This document shows positions 25,199 to 34,818 of a DNA stretch of 64,000 nucleotides, one piece after another. A program made the translations under genes and the position numbers. Numbering within the stretch: position 1 is the stretch's first letter; each line of letters starts with the position of its first letter. The stretch lies in contig CAKUCX010000007.1 of assembly GCA_934643865.1 (NCBI GenBank), positions 1-64,000 on the forward strand, in the 5' to 3' direction. Below the pieces are notes generated by a model. It was given only the letters and a program-made list of their open reading frames with translations, did no database searches and had not been told where the DNA came from. Origin of the DNA: an uncultured Kiritimatiellota bacterium. Lineage in GTDB: Bacteria > Verrucomicrobiota > Kiritimatiellia > RFP12 > UBA1067.

Positions 25199-25225
25199 GT
25201 CCCGGCCGACCACTGTGGCCGGGAC
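25199..25225 (-). terminator. Stem-loop between tuf and rpmG
   Basis: A perfect 9-bp stem (GTCCCGGCC / GGCCGGGAC) with a 9-base loop, 37 bases after the tuf stop. No T-run follows. It may attenuate transcription or process the message between highly expressed tuf and the downstream genes. Confidence 0.5.
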
Positions 25226-25262
25226 TCGGGGCAGACATCTCACAGAAGACGCATCTTCGTTG

Positions 25263-26474
<1,212 letters not shown>

Positions 26475-26513
26475 TTTGGACTCCTGTGAGTGGTGTTACG
26501 TTGTTCGTCATAC

Positions 26514-26589
<76 letters not shown>

Positions 26590-26609
26590 TTTTTTTGACA
26601 AGCCCATTT

Positions 26610-26638
26610 AGTATACCTAAGTTGGTGAGAAGACGCAA
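26610..26638 (-). promoter_or_regulatory. Promoter of the tRNA-Thr-tuf-secE-nusG-rpl operon
   Basis: Minus strand: -35 TTGCGT (26633-26638), 17-base spacer, -10 TATACT (26610-26615). The predicted start is near 26603, about 14 bases before the mature tRNA-Thr. Confidence 0.65.
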
Positions 26639-26656
26639 GAGGGCAGATGATGAAAA

Positions 26657-27436
26657 TTAACATTCGGCCTTGAGAGCCTCTTCGCCGCGCCAGGCGTAGT
26701 ACTTCTTGAGCTTCAGCTTCGCCGCCGCCGCCGTGTCGCAGAACACCCAGGCGTCCGGGTGCATCTGGAGCGCGCTCGCCGTGCAGAACTGCGAGACGCC
26801 GCCCTCGACCATGCCCTTCACCGCGCCGGCCTTGTTCGCGCCGAACGCGAGCAGGACGATGCGCTTCGCCTCCAGGATCGTCCCCACGCCCATCGAGAGC
26901 GCCTGCTTCGGCACGTCGGCCGCCTTCTTGAAGAAGCGCGCGTTGTCCTTGATCGTCTGCGGCGTGAGCGAGACGATGCGCGTGCGGCTCGCGAGCGAGC
27001 TGCCCGGCTCGTTGAACGCGATGTGGCCGTCCGAGCCGATGCCGAGCACCTGCAGGTCGATGCCGCCCGCCTTCCTGATCGCCGCCTCGTAGGCCGCGAC
27101 CTCCTTCCGCCAGTCCTTCGCAAGCCCGTTGAGGACGTGCGTGTTCCTCTTCACGATGTCGATCGCGTCGAAGAGGTTCGCGTCCATGAAGTGCCGGTAG
27201 CTCTGGTCGTGGGCCGGCGGCAGCCCCCAGTACTCGTCCAGGTTCCAGGTGCGCACCGCCTTGAAGGAGATCTTCTTCGCCTTGTTGTCGGCGATCAGGC
27301 ACTGGTACATCTCCACGGGCGTCGAGCCGGTCGCGAGGCCCAGCACGGCCTTCGGGTTCCGCCTCACGCACGCCGCCACGAGGTCGGCCGCCCGGCGGCT
27401 CGCCTCTTCCTTCGTCCTGCACACGATGATTTCCAT
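26657..27436 (-). CDS. nagB: Glucosamine-6-phosphate deaminase
   Basis: Converts glucosamine-6-phosphate to fructose-6-phosphate and ammonia, the last step of amino-sugar use. The 259-residue product has LATGSTPVEMY, TWNLDEYWGLP, VLGIGSDGHIAFNEPGSS and the ILLAFG-type strand (IVLLAFGANKAGAVK). It lies 25 bases after aroE in the hisS-ilv operon and not beside nagA. Amino-sugar catabolism agrees with the glycoside hydrolases elsewhere in the window. Confidence 0.95.
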   Translation of the reverse strand: MEIIVCRTKEEASRRAADLVAACVRRNPKAVLGLATGSTPVEMYQCLIADNKAKKISFKAVRTWNLDEYWGLPPAHDQSYRHFMDANLFDAIDIVKRNTHVLNGLAKDWRKEVAAYEAAIRKAGGIDLQVLGIGSDGHIAFNEPGSSLASRTRIVSLTPQTIKDNARFFKKAADVPKQALSMGVGTILEAKRIVLLAFGANKAGAVKGMVEGGVSQFCTASALQMHPDAWVFCDTAAAAKLKLKKYYAWRGEEALKAEC

Positions 27437-27461
27437 AGCTCTCCTTCTTTCCCGGATGACT

Positions 27462-28349
27462 TCAACTCCGAATGGCCTTCAGCATCGCCGCGCGGTCGGC
27501 GACGAGGCCCGTCCAGAGTTCGAACGACTTCGCGCCCTGCCCGACGAGGAACTCGAGGCCGTCCGAGGCCTCGGCGCCCGCCGCCCGCGCGGCCGCCGCC
27601 GTGGGCGGGAAGTGGACGGTCGGCACGATGTCGAGGACGAACTGCCCCGGATGGAACGCGGACGGCGGGAGCGCGCTCGGCTCCCCTTCGTGGAGCCCCA
27701 TCGGCGTCGCGTTCACGACGATCTCCGCCCCCTCGGCCGCCGCGCCCCAGCGCGCCTTCGACGCCGCGAGGTCGGCCCCGCACACGCCCGCGCCGGGCGC
27801 CGCCTCGGGGACGGGCGCGAGCGCCGTCACCTGCGTCCCCGTACCGAGCGCCGCCAGCCGTTCGGCGAGCGCCGCGACGCGCGCGGCGTCGAGGTCTGCC
27901 ACCGTGAGGGCGGCCGCCTTCTCATGGCAGCACGCCGTCGCGAGGGCGCTCCCCGCGCCGCCGCAGCCGACGAGGAAGACTCGCTTCCCCGCGAGGTGGA
28001 CGCCGTGAGCGGCGAGGCCGGACACGAAGCCGATCACGTCCGTGTTGAACCCCGTCAGCGTGCCGTCCTTCTCGAAGCGGATCGTGTTGCACGCGCCGTA
28101 GCGCGCGACGCTCGCATCCACATGGTCGAGGAGCGGAATCACCGCGCGCTTGTGCGGCACCGTCACGTTGAGCCCCCGGTAGCCCGCGTCGCGCTTCGCC
28201 CGCACGAACGCCGCGACGTCCCCCGGCGCCACGTCGAACTTTTCGTAGGTCGCGTCGAGGCCGAGCGCGGCGAAGTTCGCCGCGTGCATCTTCGGGGAAA
28301 GGGAATGGGCCACGGGGTGGCCGATGACCGCGAACTTCAGCGTCGCCAT
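27462..28349 (-). CDS. aroE: Shikimate dehydrogenase
   Basis: NADP-dependent reduction of 3-dehydroshikimate, aromatic amino acid pathway. The chosen ATG at 28349 (GAGGAGGGA upstream) gives 295 residues. Substrate-binding motifs are GHPVAHSLSPKMHAANF, GLNVTVPHK and TDVIGF. The Rossmann loop is GCGGAGSALA, and NATPMGL appears before the C-terminal domain. It follows ilvN by 11 bases. Confidence 0.95.
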   Translation of the reverse strand: MATLKFAVIGHPVAHSLSPKMHAANFAALGLDATYEKFDVAPGDVAAFVRAKRDAGYRGLNVTVPHKRAVIPLLDHVDASVARYGACNTIRFEKDGTLTGFNTDVIGFVSGLAAHGVHLAGKRVFLVGCGGAGSALATACCHEKAAALTVADLDAARVAALAERLAALGTGTQVTALAPVPEAAPGAGVCGADLAASKARWGAAAEGAEIVVNATPMGLHEGEPSALPPSAFHPGQFVLDIVPTVHFPPTAAAARAAGAEASDGLEFLVGQGAKSFELWTGLVADRAAMLKAIRS

Positions 28350-28360
28350 GCCGTCCCTCC

Positions 28361-28615
28361 TCACTTCCGGGGCGCGCGGCGGCACGTCACCTCGATGACG
28401 TTCACCTGGTTGCGCAGCTGCAGCATCACCTGCTCGATGACGCGGTCGTCGCCCCACACGTCGATCTTCATGCGCGAGACGGTGCCGTCCTCGGTCGGGC
28501 CCACGCTGAGCGTCTGGATGTTGTAGCCGCGCCCGGAGATGAGCCCGACGATGCGCGCGAGGACGCCGGGCTTGTTCTCCACGAAGCAGTTCAGTCTGTT
28601 CAGTCCCTCTTTCAT
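28361..28615 (-). CDS. ilvN: Acetolactate synthase small subunit
   Basis: Regulatory subunit with one ACT domain, 84 residues (FVENKPGVLARIVGLISGRG, SVGPTEDGTVSRM, QVNVIEV). The short form resembles E. coli IlvN/IlvM and lacks the longer C-terminal domain of IlvH. The ATG overlaps the ilvB stop (ATGA). Confidence 0.93.
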   Translation of the reverse strand: MKEGLNRLNCFVENKPGVLARIVGLISGRGYNIQTLSVGPTEDGTVSRMKIDVWGDDRVIEQVMLQLRNQVNVIEVTCRRAPRK

Positions 28616-30345
28616 TCGAAGATCATTCCTTCCACGGGCTGCCCGCCCGGCTGCATGGGGTAGACGTTCGCGCGCGGCTCGACGATGACCTCCACGAAGG
28701 TCGTGCGCGCCGACCTCACGGCCTTCTTCAGCACCGCGTCGAGCTTCGCGGGGTCGATGACGCGGTACGCCTCCGCGCCGTGCGCCTCGGCGAGCTTCAC
28801 GAGGTCGGGCAGGTAGTCGTAGGCGAGGTCCTGCTCCAGGCGCTCGTTCGCGAGGCGCCCCTTCACGGTGAGGATCGAGCCGGCGTAGCGCTTGTTGAAG
28901 AACAGCTCCTGCCACTGGCGCACCATGCCGAGGCAGCCGTTGTTGACCACGACGAAGGTGACGGGCAGCTTGTGCTCGACGGCGACGACGACCTCCTCGA
29001 ACGTCATCTGCGCGCCGCCGTCGCCGCACACCGCGACGACCTTGTGGTCGCCCTTGCCGATCGCCGCGCCGATCGCCGCAGGGATGCCGAAGCCCATCGT
29101 GCCCATGCCGCCGGAGGAGAGGAAATGGCGCGCGTGCGTGTGGCGGAAGTACTGCGCGGCCCACATCTGGTGCTGGCCGACGTCCGTCACGAGGATCGCC
29201 TCGCCGTTCGTGGCGCGGTCGATCGCCTCCATGACGCGCTGCGGCATGATGACGTTCGGGTGGAGCGGCCTGTACGCCATGGGGCGCCGCTTCTTCCATT
29301 CCGCGATCTGCGCGAGCCAGGCGTCGTGCGTGGCGGGCTTCACGCGGGAGGCGACCGTCGTGAGGACGTCCTTCACGTCCGCGACGATCCCGAGGTCGAC
29401 GCGCACGTTCTTGCCGACGGACGCCGGGTCGCAGTCGACGTGGACGATCTTCGCCGCCTTCGCGTAGGCCGCGAGCTTCCCCGTCACGCGGTCCGAGAAG
29501 CGCACGCCGAAGGCGAGCAGCAGGTCCGCGCGGTTGATCGCGTAGTTCGCCGCCGCCGTGCCGTGCATGCCCGCGAGGCGCAGGGACAGCGGATCCGTCT
29601 CGGGGAACGCCCCCAGACCCATGAGCGTCGTCGCGACGGGGATCTGCGCCCGGCGCGCGAGGCGGGCGACGTCCTTCGTGGCGCCGGCCGCGATCACGCC
29701 GCCGCCCGCGTAGACGACGGGGCGCTCGGCCTCGTTGATGAGCTTCGCGAGGCGGCCGAGTTCGCGCGCGGTCGCGTAGCACTCGGGGTGGTAGGCGCGC
29801 AGGGAGACGCGCTCGGGGTACTCCGCCGCCGTCTTCGTCTGCTGGACGTTCTTGGGGACGTCGATGACGACGGGGCCGGGCTTGCCGTGCGTCGCGATGT
29901 AGAACGCCTCGGCGACGATTTCCGGGATCTCGTCCGCGCTCTGCACGAGGAAGCTGTGCTTCGTGACGGCGCGGCAGATGCCGTTCATGTCCGCCTCCTG
30001 GAAGGCGTCCGTGCCGATCTGGCCGAGGGGCACCTGTCCCGTGATGCACACGAGCGGCACGCCGTCCATGTTGGCGGTCGCGAGGCCCGTGACCGTGTTC
30101 GTCGCGCCGGGGCCCGACGTCACGAGGCACACGCCCGGCCGGCCCGTCGCGCGGGCATAGCCGTCGGCCATGTGGACGCAGCCCTGCTCGTGGCGGCCGA
30201 GGACGAACTGGAACGGCGCCTCGGGGAGGCAGTCGAAGATGTCCAGCACCTGGCCGCCCGGATACCCGAACAGCACCTCCGTGCCGGCCTTCACCAGCGC
30301 ATCGACGAGCGTCTGCGCGCCCGTTCTTTCGAGTTTCTTCTTCAT
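28612..30345 (-). CDS. ilvB: Acetolactate synthase large subunit
   Basis: Thiamine-diphosphate enzyme that makes acetolactate or acetohydroxybutyrate for valine, leucine and isoleucine synthesis. The 577-residue product has Glu53 in GRHEQGCVHMADGYARA, the FAD/central region GMHGTAAANYAINRADLL and a ThDP motif from VCGDGGAQMTFEE to NNGCLGMVRQW. The start at 30345 forms an ATGA overlap with the Sel1 gene and has GGAAAAG upstream. Longer in-frame starts lie inside that gene and are rejected. Confidence 0.96.
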   Translation of the reverse strand: MKKKLERTGAQTLVDALVKAGTEVLFGYPGGQVLDIFDCLPEAPFQFVLGRHEQGCVHMADGYARATGRPGVCLVTSGPGATNTVTGLATANMDGVPLVCITGQVPLGQIGTDAFQEADMNGICRAVTKHSFLVQSADEIPEIVAEAFYIATHGKPGPVVIDVPKNVQQTKTAAEYPERVSLRAYHPECYATARELGRLAKLINEAERPVVYAGGGVIAAGATKDVARLARRAQIPVATTLMGLGAFPETDPLSLRLAGMHGTAAANYAINRADLLLAFGVRFSDRVTGKLAAYAKAAKIVHVDCDPASVGKNVRVDLGIVADVKDVLTTVASRVKPATHDAWLAQIAEWKKRRPMAYRPLHPNVIMPQRVMEAIDRATNGEAILVTDVGQHQMWAAQYFRHTHARHFLSSGGMGTMGFGIPAAIGAAIGKGDHKVVAVCGDGGAQMTFEEVVVAVEHKLPVTFVVVNNGCLGMVRQWQELFFNKRYAGSILTVKGRLANERLEQDLAYDYLPDLVKLAEAHGAEAYRVIDPAKLDAVLKKAVRSARTTFVEVIVEPRANVYPMQPGGQPVEGMIFE

Positions 30346-31460
30346 TTCTTTTCCATGTTCTGCCGCAGCCACGCCTGCGCGTTGCGGTCGCCCCGCGCGG
30401 CGCGCGAGCGGATCTTCCACTCAAGCGCGAGGTGTTCATTCGCCTGCACGCCGGTGCCCTTCTCGTAGCACGTCGCCACGTTCTCCATCGCCGGCGGGTA
30501 GCCCGCGTCGGCCGCCTTCAGGAAGAGGGTGAACGCGCGCGCCGGGTCGGCCGGCGCGCCCTCGCCCTTCCAGAGGGCGACGCCGAGCGCATCGACCGCC
30601 TCGACGCAGCCGCCCTCGGCCGCGCGCTCCAGCAGCTTGACGGCGGCCGCGAAGTCCCGCTTCACGCCCTCGCCGCGACGCAGCGCGAGCGCATAGTTGA
30701 ATTCGCCGAAGGGGTTGCCGTAGCTTGCGGACTTCGCGAACCACTTCGCCGAGAGCGCGGGGTCCCGCTCCACGACGCGGCCGTCCCGGAAGAACGCCCC
30801 GATGTTGTTGATCGCCTCGGCGTGCCCCTTCTCGGCGGCCGCCCGGAAGCAGTTGAACGCCGCCGGTTCGTCGCGCGCCGTCCCGAGCCCCCGCCAGAGG
30901 CACATGCCGAGGTTGTAGAGCCCGTTCGCGTCGCCCTTCCCCGCCGCGCGCCTGAAGAGGCCGTGCGCCTCCCCGAGCGCGCGCACGACCTCGTTGGACG
31001 CCGCGCCGCCCGCGAGGGCCGTGTTGAAGACGAGCGTCCCCCAGGCGTTCTCCGCCTGGATGTTCCCCGCCTCCGCCGCGCGGCGGAGGAGGTTCGTGTC
31101 GCCCGCCTCCAGCGAGAGCAGGTAGAGCGCCATCGGGTTGTTGTTCTCGCGCGCGGCGCGTTCGATCGCCGCGCGGGAGCGGGCGAAGTAGGCCGCGCGC
31201 GTCTTCTCGTCGAGGCGCGCCGCCGGCGGCGCGTCCGGTTCGCGCGAAGCGAGCGCGAGCACAAAGGCGTAGACGCCCTTCCCCTCGCGCGCCTGCGCGG
31301 CGACCTCTTCGGCCGCCTGGGCGTAGCTGCGGGGCGAACCCGAGGCCCGCGCGTTCAGGAGGCGCAGCACCGCGTTCGACGTCTCCGCGTCCTCCGCCGC
31401 GCCAAGCGCCGCTGCGGCGGCGAGCAGAAGGACGGCCAGCAAACCAACGATTCGTCTCAT
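30342..31460 (-). CDS. Secreted Sel1-like repeat protein
   Basis: A 372-residue protein with a signal peptide (GLLAVLLLAAAAALGAA) and about six Sel1/TPR-like helical repeats from residue 110 on. Examples are GLYNLGMCLWRGLGTARDEP, AINNIGAFFRDGRVVERDP and AMENVATCYEKGTGVQANE. Such repeats mediate protein-protein contacts. It overlaps ilvB by ATGA, an odd setting for an exported scaffold protein in a biosynthetic operon. Function unknown. Confidence 0.85.
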   Translation of the reverse strand: MRRIVGLLAVLLLAAAAALGAAEDAETSNAVLRLLNARASGSPRSYAQAAEEVAAQAREGKGVYAFVLALASREPDAPPAARLDEKTRAAYFARSRAAIERAARENNNPMALYLLSLEAGDTNLLRRAAEAGNIQAENAWGTLVFNTALAGGAASNEVVRALGEAHGLFRRAAGKGDANGLYNLGMCLWRGLGTARDEPAAFNCFRAAAEKGHAEAINNIGAFFRDGRVVERDPALSAKWFAKSASYGNPFGEFNYALALRRGEGVKRDFAAAVKLLERAAEGGCVEAVDALGVALWKGEGAPADPARAFTLFLKAADAGYPPAMENVATCYEKGTGVQANEHLALEWKIRSRAARGDRNAQAWLRQNMEKK

Positions 31461-31478
31461 CTTCCGGGCCTCCTTCGC

Positions 31479-32093
31479 CTAGCCTTTCGACCGCGCGCGC
31501 GGCGAGAGCATCGCGGACGAAACGGGCATCGCCGCGCCGACGATCGGCGTCCCCCGGTTCCGCCAGTTCTTCCGTCCCGCGCACACCGTCAGCGTGCGCC
31601 CCGCCGTGCCGAAGCGCCACCAGGGCGGACGCCTCAGCCCCACGACGTCGAAGCCGTCCCGCAGCAGCTCGTACACCGCCCGGGCCGTCCAGCCGCGCCC
31701 GTCGCCGCGCGCCGCCTCCTCCACCGTGAACATGAGGCACCCGCCCCCCTGCAGCACGCGGTGCGCCTCGCGCACAAGCGCCTCCAGGCGGTCGCGCGGC
31801 CCGTCCAGCACGGCCTTCGCGAACAGCGCCACCTCGAACTGGTGGTCCTCGAACGGCAGCTCGCCGCCCGCGCCCATCTGGAGGACGGTCTTGGGGTCGA
31901 GCGCCGCCGCCGTCGCCGCGCGTGCGGCGGCATCGGCCTCCACCGTCATCCACACGCCCTCGTGCGCCGCACGGAAGGCGTGGGACGCCCCGGCGTCCGC
32001 GAAGCCGACGTCAAACCCCGCCCGCACGCGCGTGTACCGCGCGCCGAACTCGGCCGCCGTCGCCGCCGTGAATCTGTCGAGGCTAAAGCTCAA
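31479..32093 (-). CDS. Class I SAM-methyltransferase-like protein (degenerate)
   Basis: A 204-residue protein showing the methyltransferase middle pattern GGELPFEDHQFEVALFAKAVLDG, followed by REAHRVLQGGGCLMFTVE. The SAM-binding motif I is weak (GFDVGFADAGAS), so activity is doubtful. The C-terminal third is basic. Its start overlaps the end of hisS by 11 bases. A methyltransferase type 11 relative is the best guess. Confidence 0.65.
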   Translation of the reverse strand: MSFSLDRFTAATAAEFGARYTRVRAGFDVGFADAGASHAFRAAHEGVWMTVEADAAARAATAAALDPKTVLQMGAGGELPFEDHQFEVALFAKAVLDGPRDRLEALVREAHRVLQGGGCLMFTVEEAARGDGRGWTARAVYELLRDGFDVVGLRRPPWWRFGTAGRTLTVCAGRKNWRNRGTPIVGAAMPVSSAMLSPRARSKG

Positions 32094-33351
32094 GGGCCGT
32101 TTCTTCCCGCGTCGCGAGATCCTTCATCTTCGCCCGGCCGGCCGCGACGTCGTCCGGGCCGAGGAACACCGCCTTCGCGCAGGAACTCGCCCCCGCGCGC
32201 GAAAAGAACTGCTTCGGCTTCGCCTTGCGGAGCGCGAGGTTCACGCATTCCCCCTGCGCGCGCAGCTTCGCCGCGAGCGCCAGCGCCGCGTCGCGCTGCT
32301 CGGGGAACATCCACCCCACGTACACGCCCTTCTTCGGGGCGGGCGCGTCCGCGCCGAGCCGCGCCTTCAGGAGCTCCGTCACCACCACGTCGCCGAACCC
32401 GAGCCCCACCGCCGTCGCGGGGTCGCCGCCGATCGTCGTGAGCAGGTTGTCGTAGCGCCCGCCGCCGAAGATCGCGCGGAATTCGCGCTGCGTGTCGAAG
32501 CACTCGAAGACGATGCCCGTGTAGTAGCTGAGGCCGCGGATCACCGAGATGTCGAAGACGAGGCAGTCCGCGAACCCCGCGAGGCCCGCGAGGCGGAAGA
32601 GCTCGCGCAGCTGCGCAACGGCGGGGGAGCCCGCGCCCGCGAGGCGTTCGGCCTCGTCGAGCGTCTTGAGGTCCATGATCGCGAAGGCCGCCTTCACGCC
32701 CGCGTCGTCCACGCCGCCCGCGCGGAGCATCGCCGCGATCTCCTCGTCCGGCATCTTGCCGCGCTTGTCGAGCGCGAGGAACACCTGCGCGTGGAGGTCC
32801 GCCGGGATGCCACTCGCCGCGAGCAGTTCCGAGAGGAGCGCGCGGTTCGAGACATGGACGCGGAAATCATCCCTGGAAAGCCCCATGCGGCGGAGGGCGT
32901 CGCACGCCGCGCCCAGCACCTCCACCTCGGCAAGCACGCTCTCCTCGCCGATGATGTCGCAGTTCCACTGGTAGTGTTCGCGCTTGCGGCCCTTCGTCAT
33001 GCGCTCGTAGCGAAAGCACTGCGCGATCGTCGTCCACTTGATCGGGAAGGCGAGCGAACCCTGGCGCTGCGCGACCATGCGCGCGAGCGTGGGCGTCATC
33101 TCCGCGCGCAGCGCGATGTGGCGGTCGCTCTTGTCGCGGAAGTGGTAGATCTGCTCGCCCACCTCCTCGCCCGCCTTGCGCGCGAGCAGCTCGTAGCTCT
33201 CGACGACGCAGGCGTCGTAGGGCTCGAAGCCGGCGGCCTCGCCGGCGGCGCGGAAGGCGTCGAACACGCGGTTGCGCCACGCCATGTCCTCGGGGTAGAA
33301 GTCCCGCATGCCGCGGGGAGGCTCGAAACTGATCTTCGTCTGCTCGTCCAT
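32083..33351 (-). CDS. hisS: Histidyl-tRNA synthetase
   Basis: Class II aminoacyl-tRNA synthetase of 422 residues. Motif 1 is near FEPPRGMRDFYPED, motif 2 is FRYERMTKGRKREHYQWN, and motif 3 lies near AVGLGFGDVVV. The histidine-specific signature is GLSYYTGIVFE. A C-terminal anticodon-binding domain follows. The ATG at 33351 is chosen over an upstream frame extension because a promoter lies at 33377-33382. It is the first gene of an operon running through ilvB-ilvN-aroE to nagB. Confidence 0.97.
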   Translation of the reverse strand: MDEQTKISFEPPRGMRDFYPEDMAWRNRVFDAFRAAGEAAGFEPYDACVVESYELLARKAGEEVGEQIYHFRDKSDRHIALRAEMTPTLARMVAQRQGSLAFPIKWTTIAQCFRYERMTKGRKREHYQWNCDIIGEESVLAEVEVLGAACDALRRMGLSRDDFRVHVSNRALLSELLAASGIPADLHAQVFLALDKRGKMPDEEIAAMLRAGGVDDAGVKAAFAIMDLKTLDEAERLAGAGSPAVAQLRELFRLAGLAGFADCLVFDISVIRGLSYYTGIVFECFDTQREFRAIFGGGRYDNLLTTIGGDPATAVGLGFGDVVVTELLKARLGADAPAPKKGVYVGWMFPEQRDAALALAAKLRAQGECVNLALRKAKPKQFFSRAGASSCAKAVFLGPDDVAAGRAKMKDLATREETALEL

Positions 33352-33376
33352 CTCTGTTGTTCTCTTTGAAGTCGAT

Positions 33377-33382
33377 ATTATA
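33377..33382 (-). promoter_or_regulatory. Extended -10 promoter of the hisS operon
   Basis: TATAAT on the minus strand preceded by TGTGC, about 25 bases before the hisS ATG. No good -35 box is visible. Confidence 0.55.
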
Positions 33383-33495
33383 GCACAAATCCGCGTGGGT
33401 TTGTTCGGGCCTGCGGCCCGACCGCCGGCGGCAAGGGCGTTTCGGCAGACCACCCCCCGCCAGCCCGTGCGGAACGGCGGGGCGATGCGTCCGCG

Positions 33496-34335
33496 TCACG
33501 CAGGACGATGCGCGAGCAGGCACTCGCGCAGGAGCTTGCAGGCGAGGGCCGTGGAGCGGCCGCTCGCGTCCAGCGCGGGCGCAAGCTCGACGAGGTCGAA
33601 GGCAACGACGCGGAAGCGCGCGAAGACGTCCATGAGCGCGGCGCGCAGCTGCCCGAACGTGAAGCCGCCCGCCTCGGGCGTGCCCGTCCCCGGGAACTCC
33701 GCCGGGTCGAGGACGTCGAGGTCGACCGTCAGGTAGACGGGCGTCCCCTCCGGGAGCGCGCGCGCGGGCAGCGTCGCCGCCGCGAACGGCTCCGCCGTGA
33801 CGTGGCCCGCCTGCATGAACGCGAACTCCTCGCGCGTCCCCGAGCGGATGCCGAACTGGAAGATGCGCCCGTCGCCGAGGAGGTCGTGGCAGCGGCGCAG
33901 GACACAGGCGTGGGAGAGCGGGCTGCCGAGGTAGTCCGCGCGCAGGTCGGCGTGCGCGTCGAAGTGAAGGACGTGGAGGTCCGGGTGGCGCGCCCGGGCC
34001 GCGCGCACCGCGCCGAGCGTGACGAGATGCTCGCCGCCGAGGAGGACGGGCGCCTTCCCCGCATCGAGGATCCGCGCCGCCTCGGCCTCGATCATCCCGA
34101 GCGCGGGCTCGGGCGCGCCGAACGGCAGCTCCAGGTCGCCGGCATCGTGGACGGCACAGTCCCCGAGGTCGCGCCCCTGGTAGGGCGAGTACGTCTCGAT
34201 GCCGAACGACTCGTGGCGGATCGCCGCCGGGCCAAAGCGCGCGCCGGGTCGGTAGGAGGTCGTCGAGTCGTAGGGCGCGCCGAAGAGGACGGCCCGCGCC
34301 GCGTCAAAGTCCCTGTCGCATCCGATGAAGTTCAT
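33496..34335 (-). CDS. speB: Arginase/agmatinase-family ureohydrolase
   Basis: A 279-residue manganese hydrolase. Metal motifs are GGEH (residues about 97-100), FDAHADLR and DLDVLDP, and the N-terminus has GAPYDSTTSYRPGARFGP. Agmatinase (agmatine to putrescine and urea) is the most likely activity in a bacterium with this form; other guanidine substrates are possible. The ATG at 34335 has AGG nearby. A longer frame upstream crosses the promoter and the inverted repeat and is rejected. Confidence 0.85.
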   Translation of the reverse strand: MNFIGCDRDFDAARAVLFGAPYDSTTSYRPGARFGPAAIRHESFGIETYSPYQGRDLGDCAVHDAGDLELPFGAPEPALGMIEAEAARILDAGKAPVLLGGEHLVTLGAVRAARARHPDLHVLHFDAHADLRADYLGSPLSHACVLRRCHDLLGDGRIFQFGIRSGTREEFAFMQAGHVTAEPFAAATLPARALPEGTPVYLTVDLDVLDPAEFPGTGTPEAGGFTFGQLRAALMDVFARFRVVAFDLVELAPALDASGRSTALACKLLRECLLAHRPA

Positions 34336-34420
34336 GTTCCTGTCAGCCTCTGCGAGGCGCATCGCCCCTGCGTTCCCCGGCACGGCGTGCGCCCCTGCGT
34401 CATCCTCATGTCCGCTTCGG

Positions 34421-34426
34421 AGTATA
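34421..34426 (-). promoter_or_regulatory. Extended -10 promoter for the ureohydrolase gene
   Basis: TATACT preceded by ATGG on the minus strand, about 85 bases upstream of the ATG. No clear -35. Confidence 0.4.
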
Positions 34427-34469
34427 CCATAGGCCGCGCCGTGCCCGCAAGCCCGCCAACAGCCCATGA

Positions 34470-34587
34470 CGCGCGCTCCGTGTTGACCGGCAGGATGCTT
34501 TCCTGGCCCGGTCGCAATGAAGTGCGCCCCTGGTGAGGCGGCGCGGGTGGGTTGCGCAGCCTCCGGCCGGTCAACACGGAGCGCGCG
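34470..34587. repeat. 22-bp perfect inverted repeat in the intergenic region
   Basis: Arms at 34470-34491 and 34566-34587 are exact reverse complements over 22 bases and enclose 74 bases. The core reads GCGCTCCGTGTTGACCGG. This is too long and precise for chance. It could be a small non-autonomous mobile element (MITE-like), a dispersed repeat or a structured RNA. No coding gene is seen between the ureohydrolase start (34335) and GNAT (34819); apart from this repeat and two promoters I see nothing there. Confidence 0.7.
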
Positions 34588-34749
34588 GGGGCACGGGGAC
34601 ACGGAGATTGGTTTTGAGGCTGGCTTGCGCGCTCCTTCATCCAACACCTCGTCCACTGACGGCCCGGCGCGGGACGTCCGACAGCGGCCGGACCATCCCC
34701 AGCCGGGGAATCAAACAGCCCGTGGGTGTCGGGGGCAGGGGGCAAGGGC

Positions 34750-34778
34750 TTGACCGAGGAGGCGAAATCTGTTAAAAT
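34750..34778 (+). promoter_or_regulatory. Sigma70-like promoter of the GNAT gene
   Basis: TTGACC (34750-34755), a 17-base spacer and TAAAAT (34773-34778), followed by an AT-rich leader. An AAGGAGA ribosome site precedes the ATG at 34819. This is the strongest two-box promoter in the window. Confidence 0.75.
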
Positions 34779-34818
34779 TCGACTGTTTTGTTAAAAATAT
34801 AAAAAAAGGAGATCTTAA

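Noticed and set aside
34470..34587. The inverted repeat as ends of an insertion sequence
   Set aside because: Only 74 bases lie between the arms and there is no transposase, so it is at most a non-autonomous element.
34590..34750. Possible SRP, RNase P or tmRNA gene in the same gap
   Set aside because: None of the conserved core sequences of these RNAs could be found by eye.
34332..34753. Short open frames on both strands across the intergenic gap near 34.5 kb
   Set aside because: They overlap the inverted repeat and promoters, lack ribosome sites and show no family resemblance.
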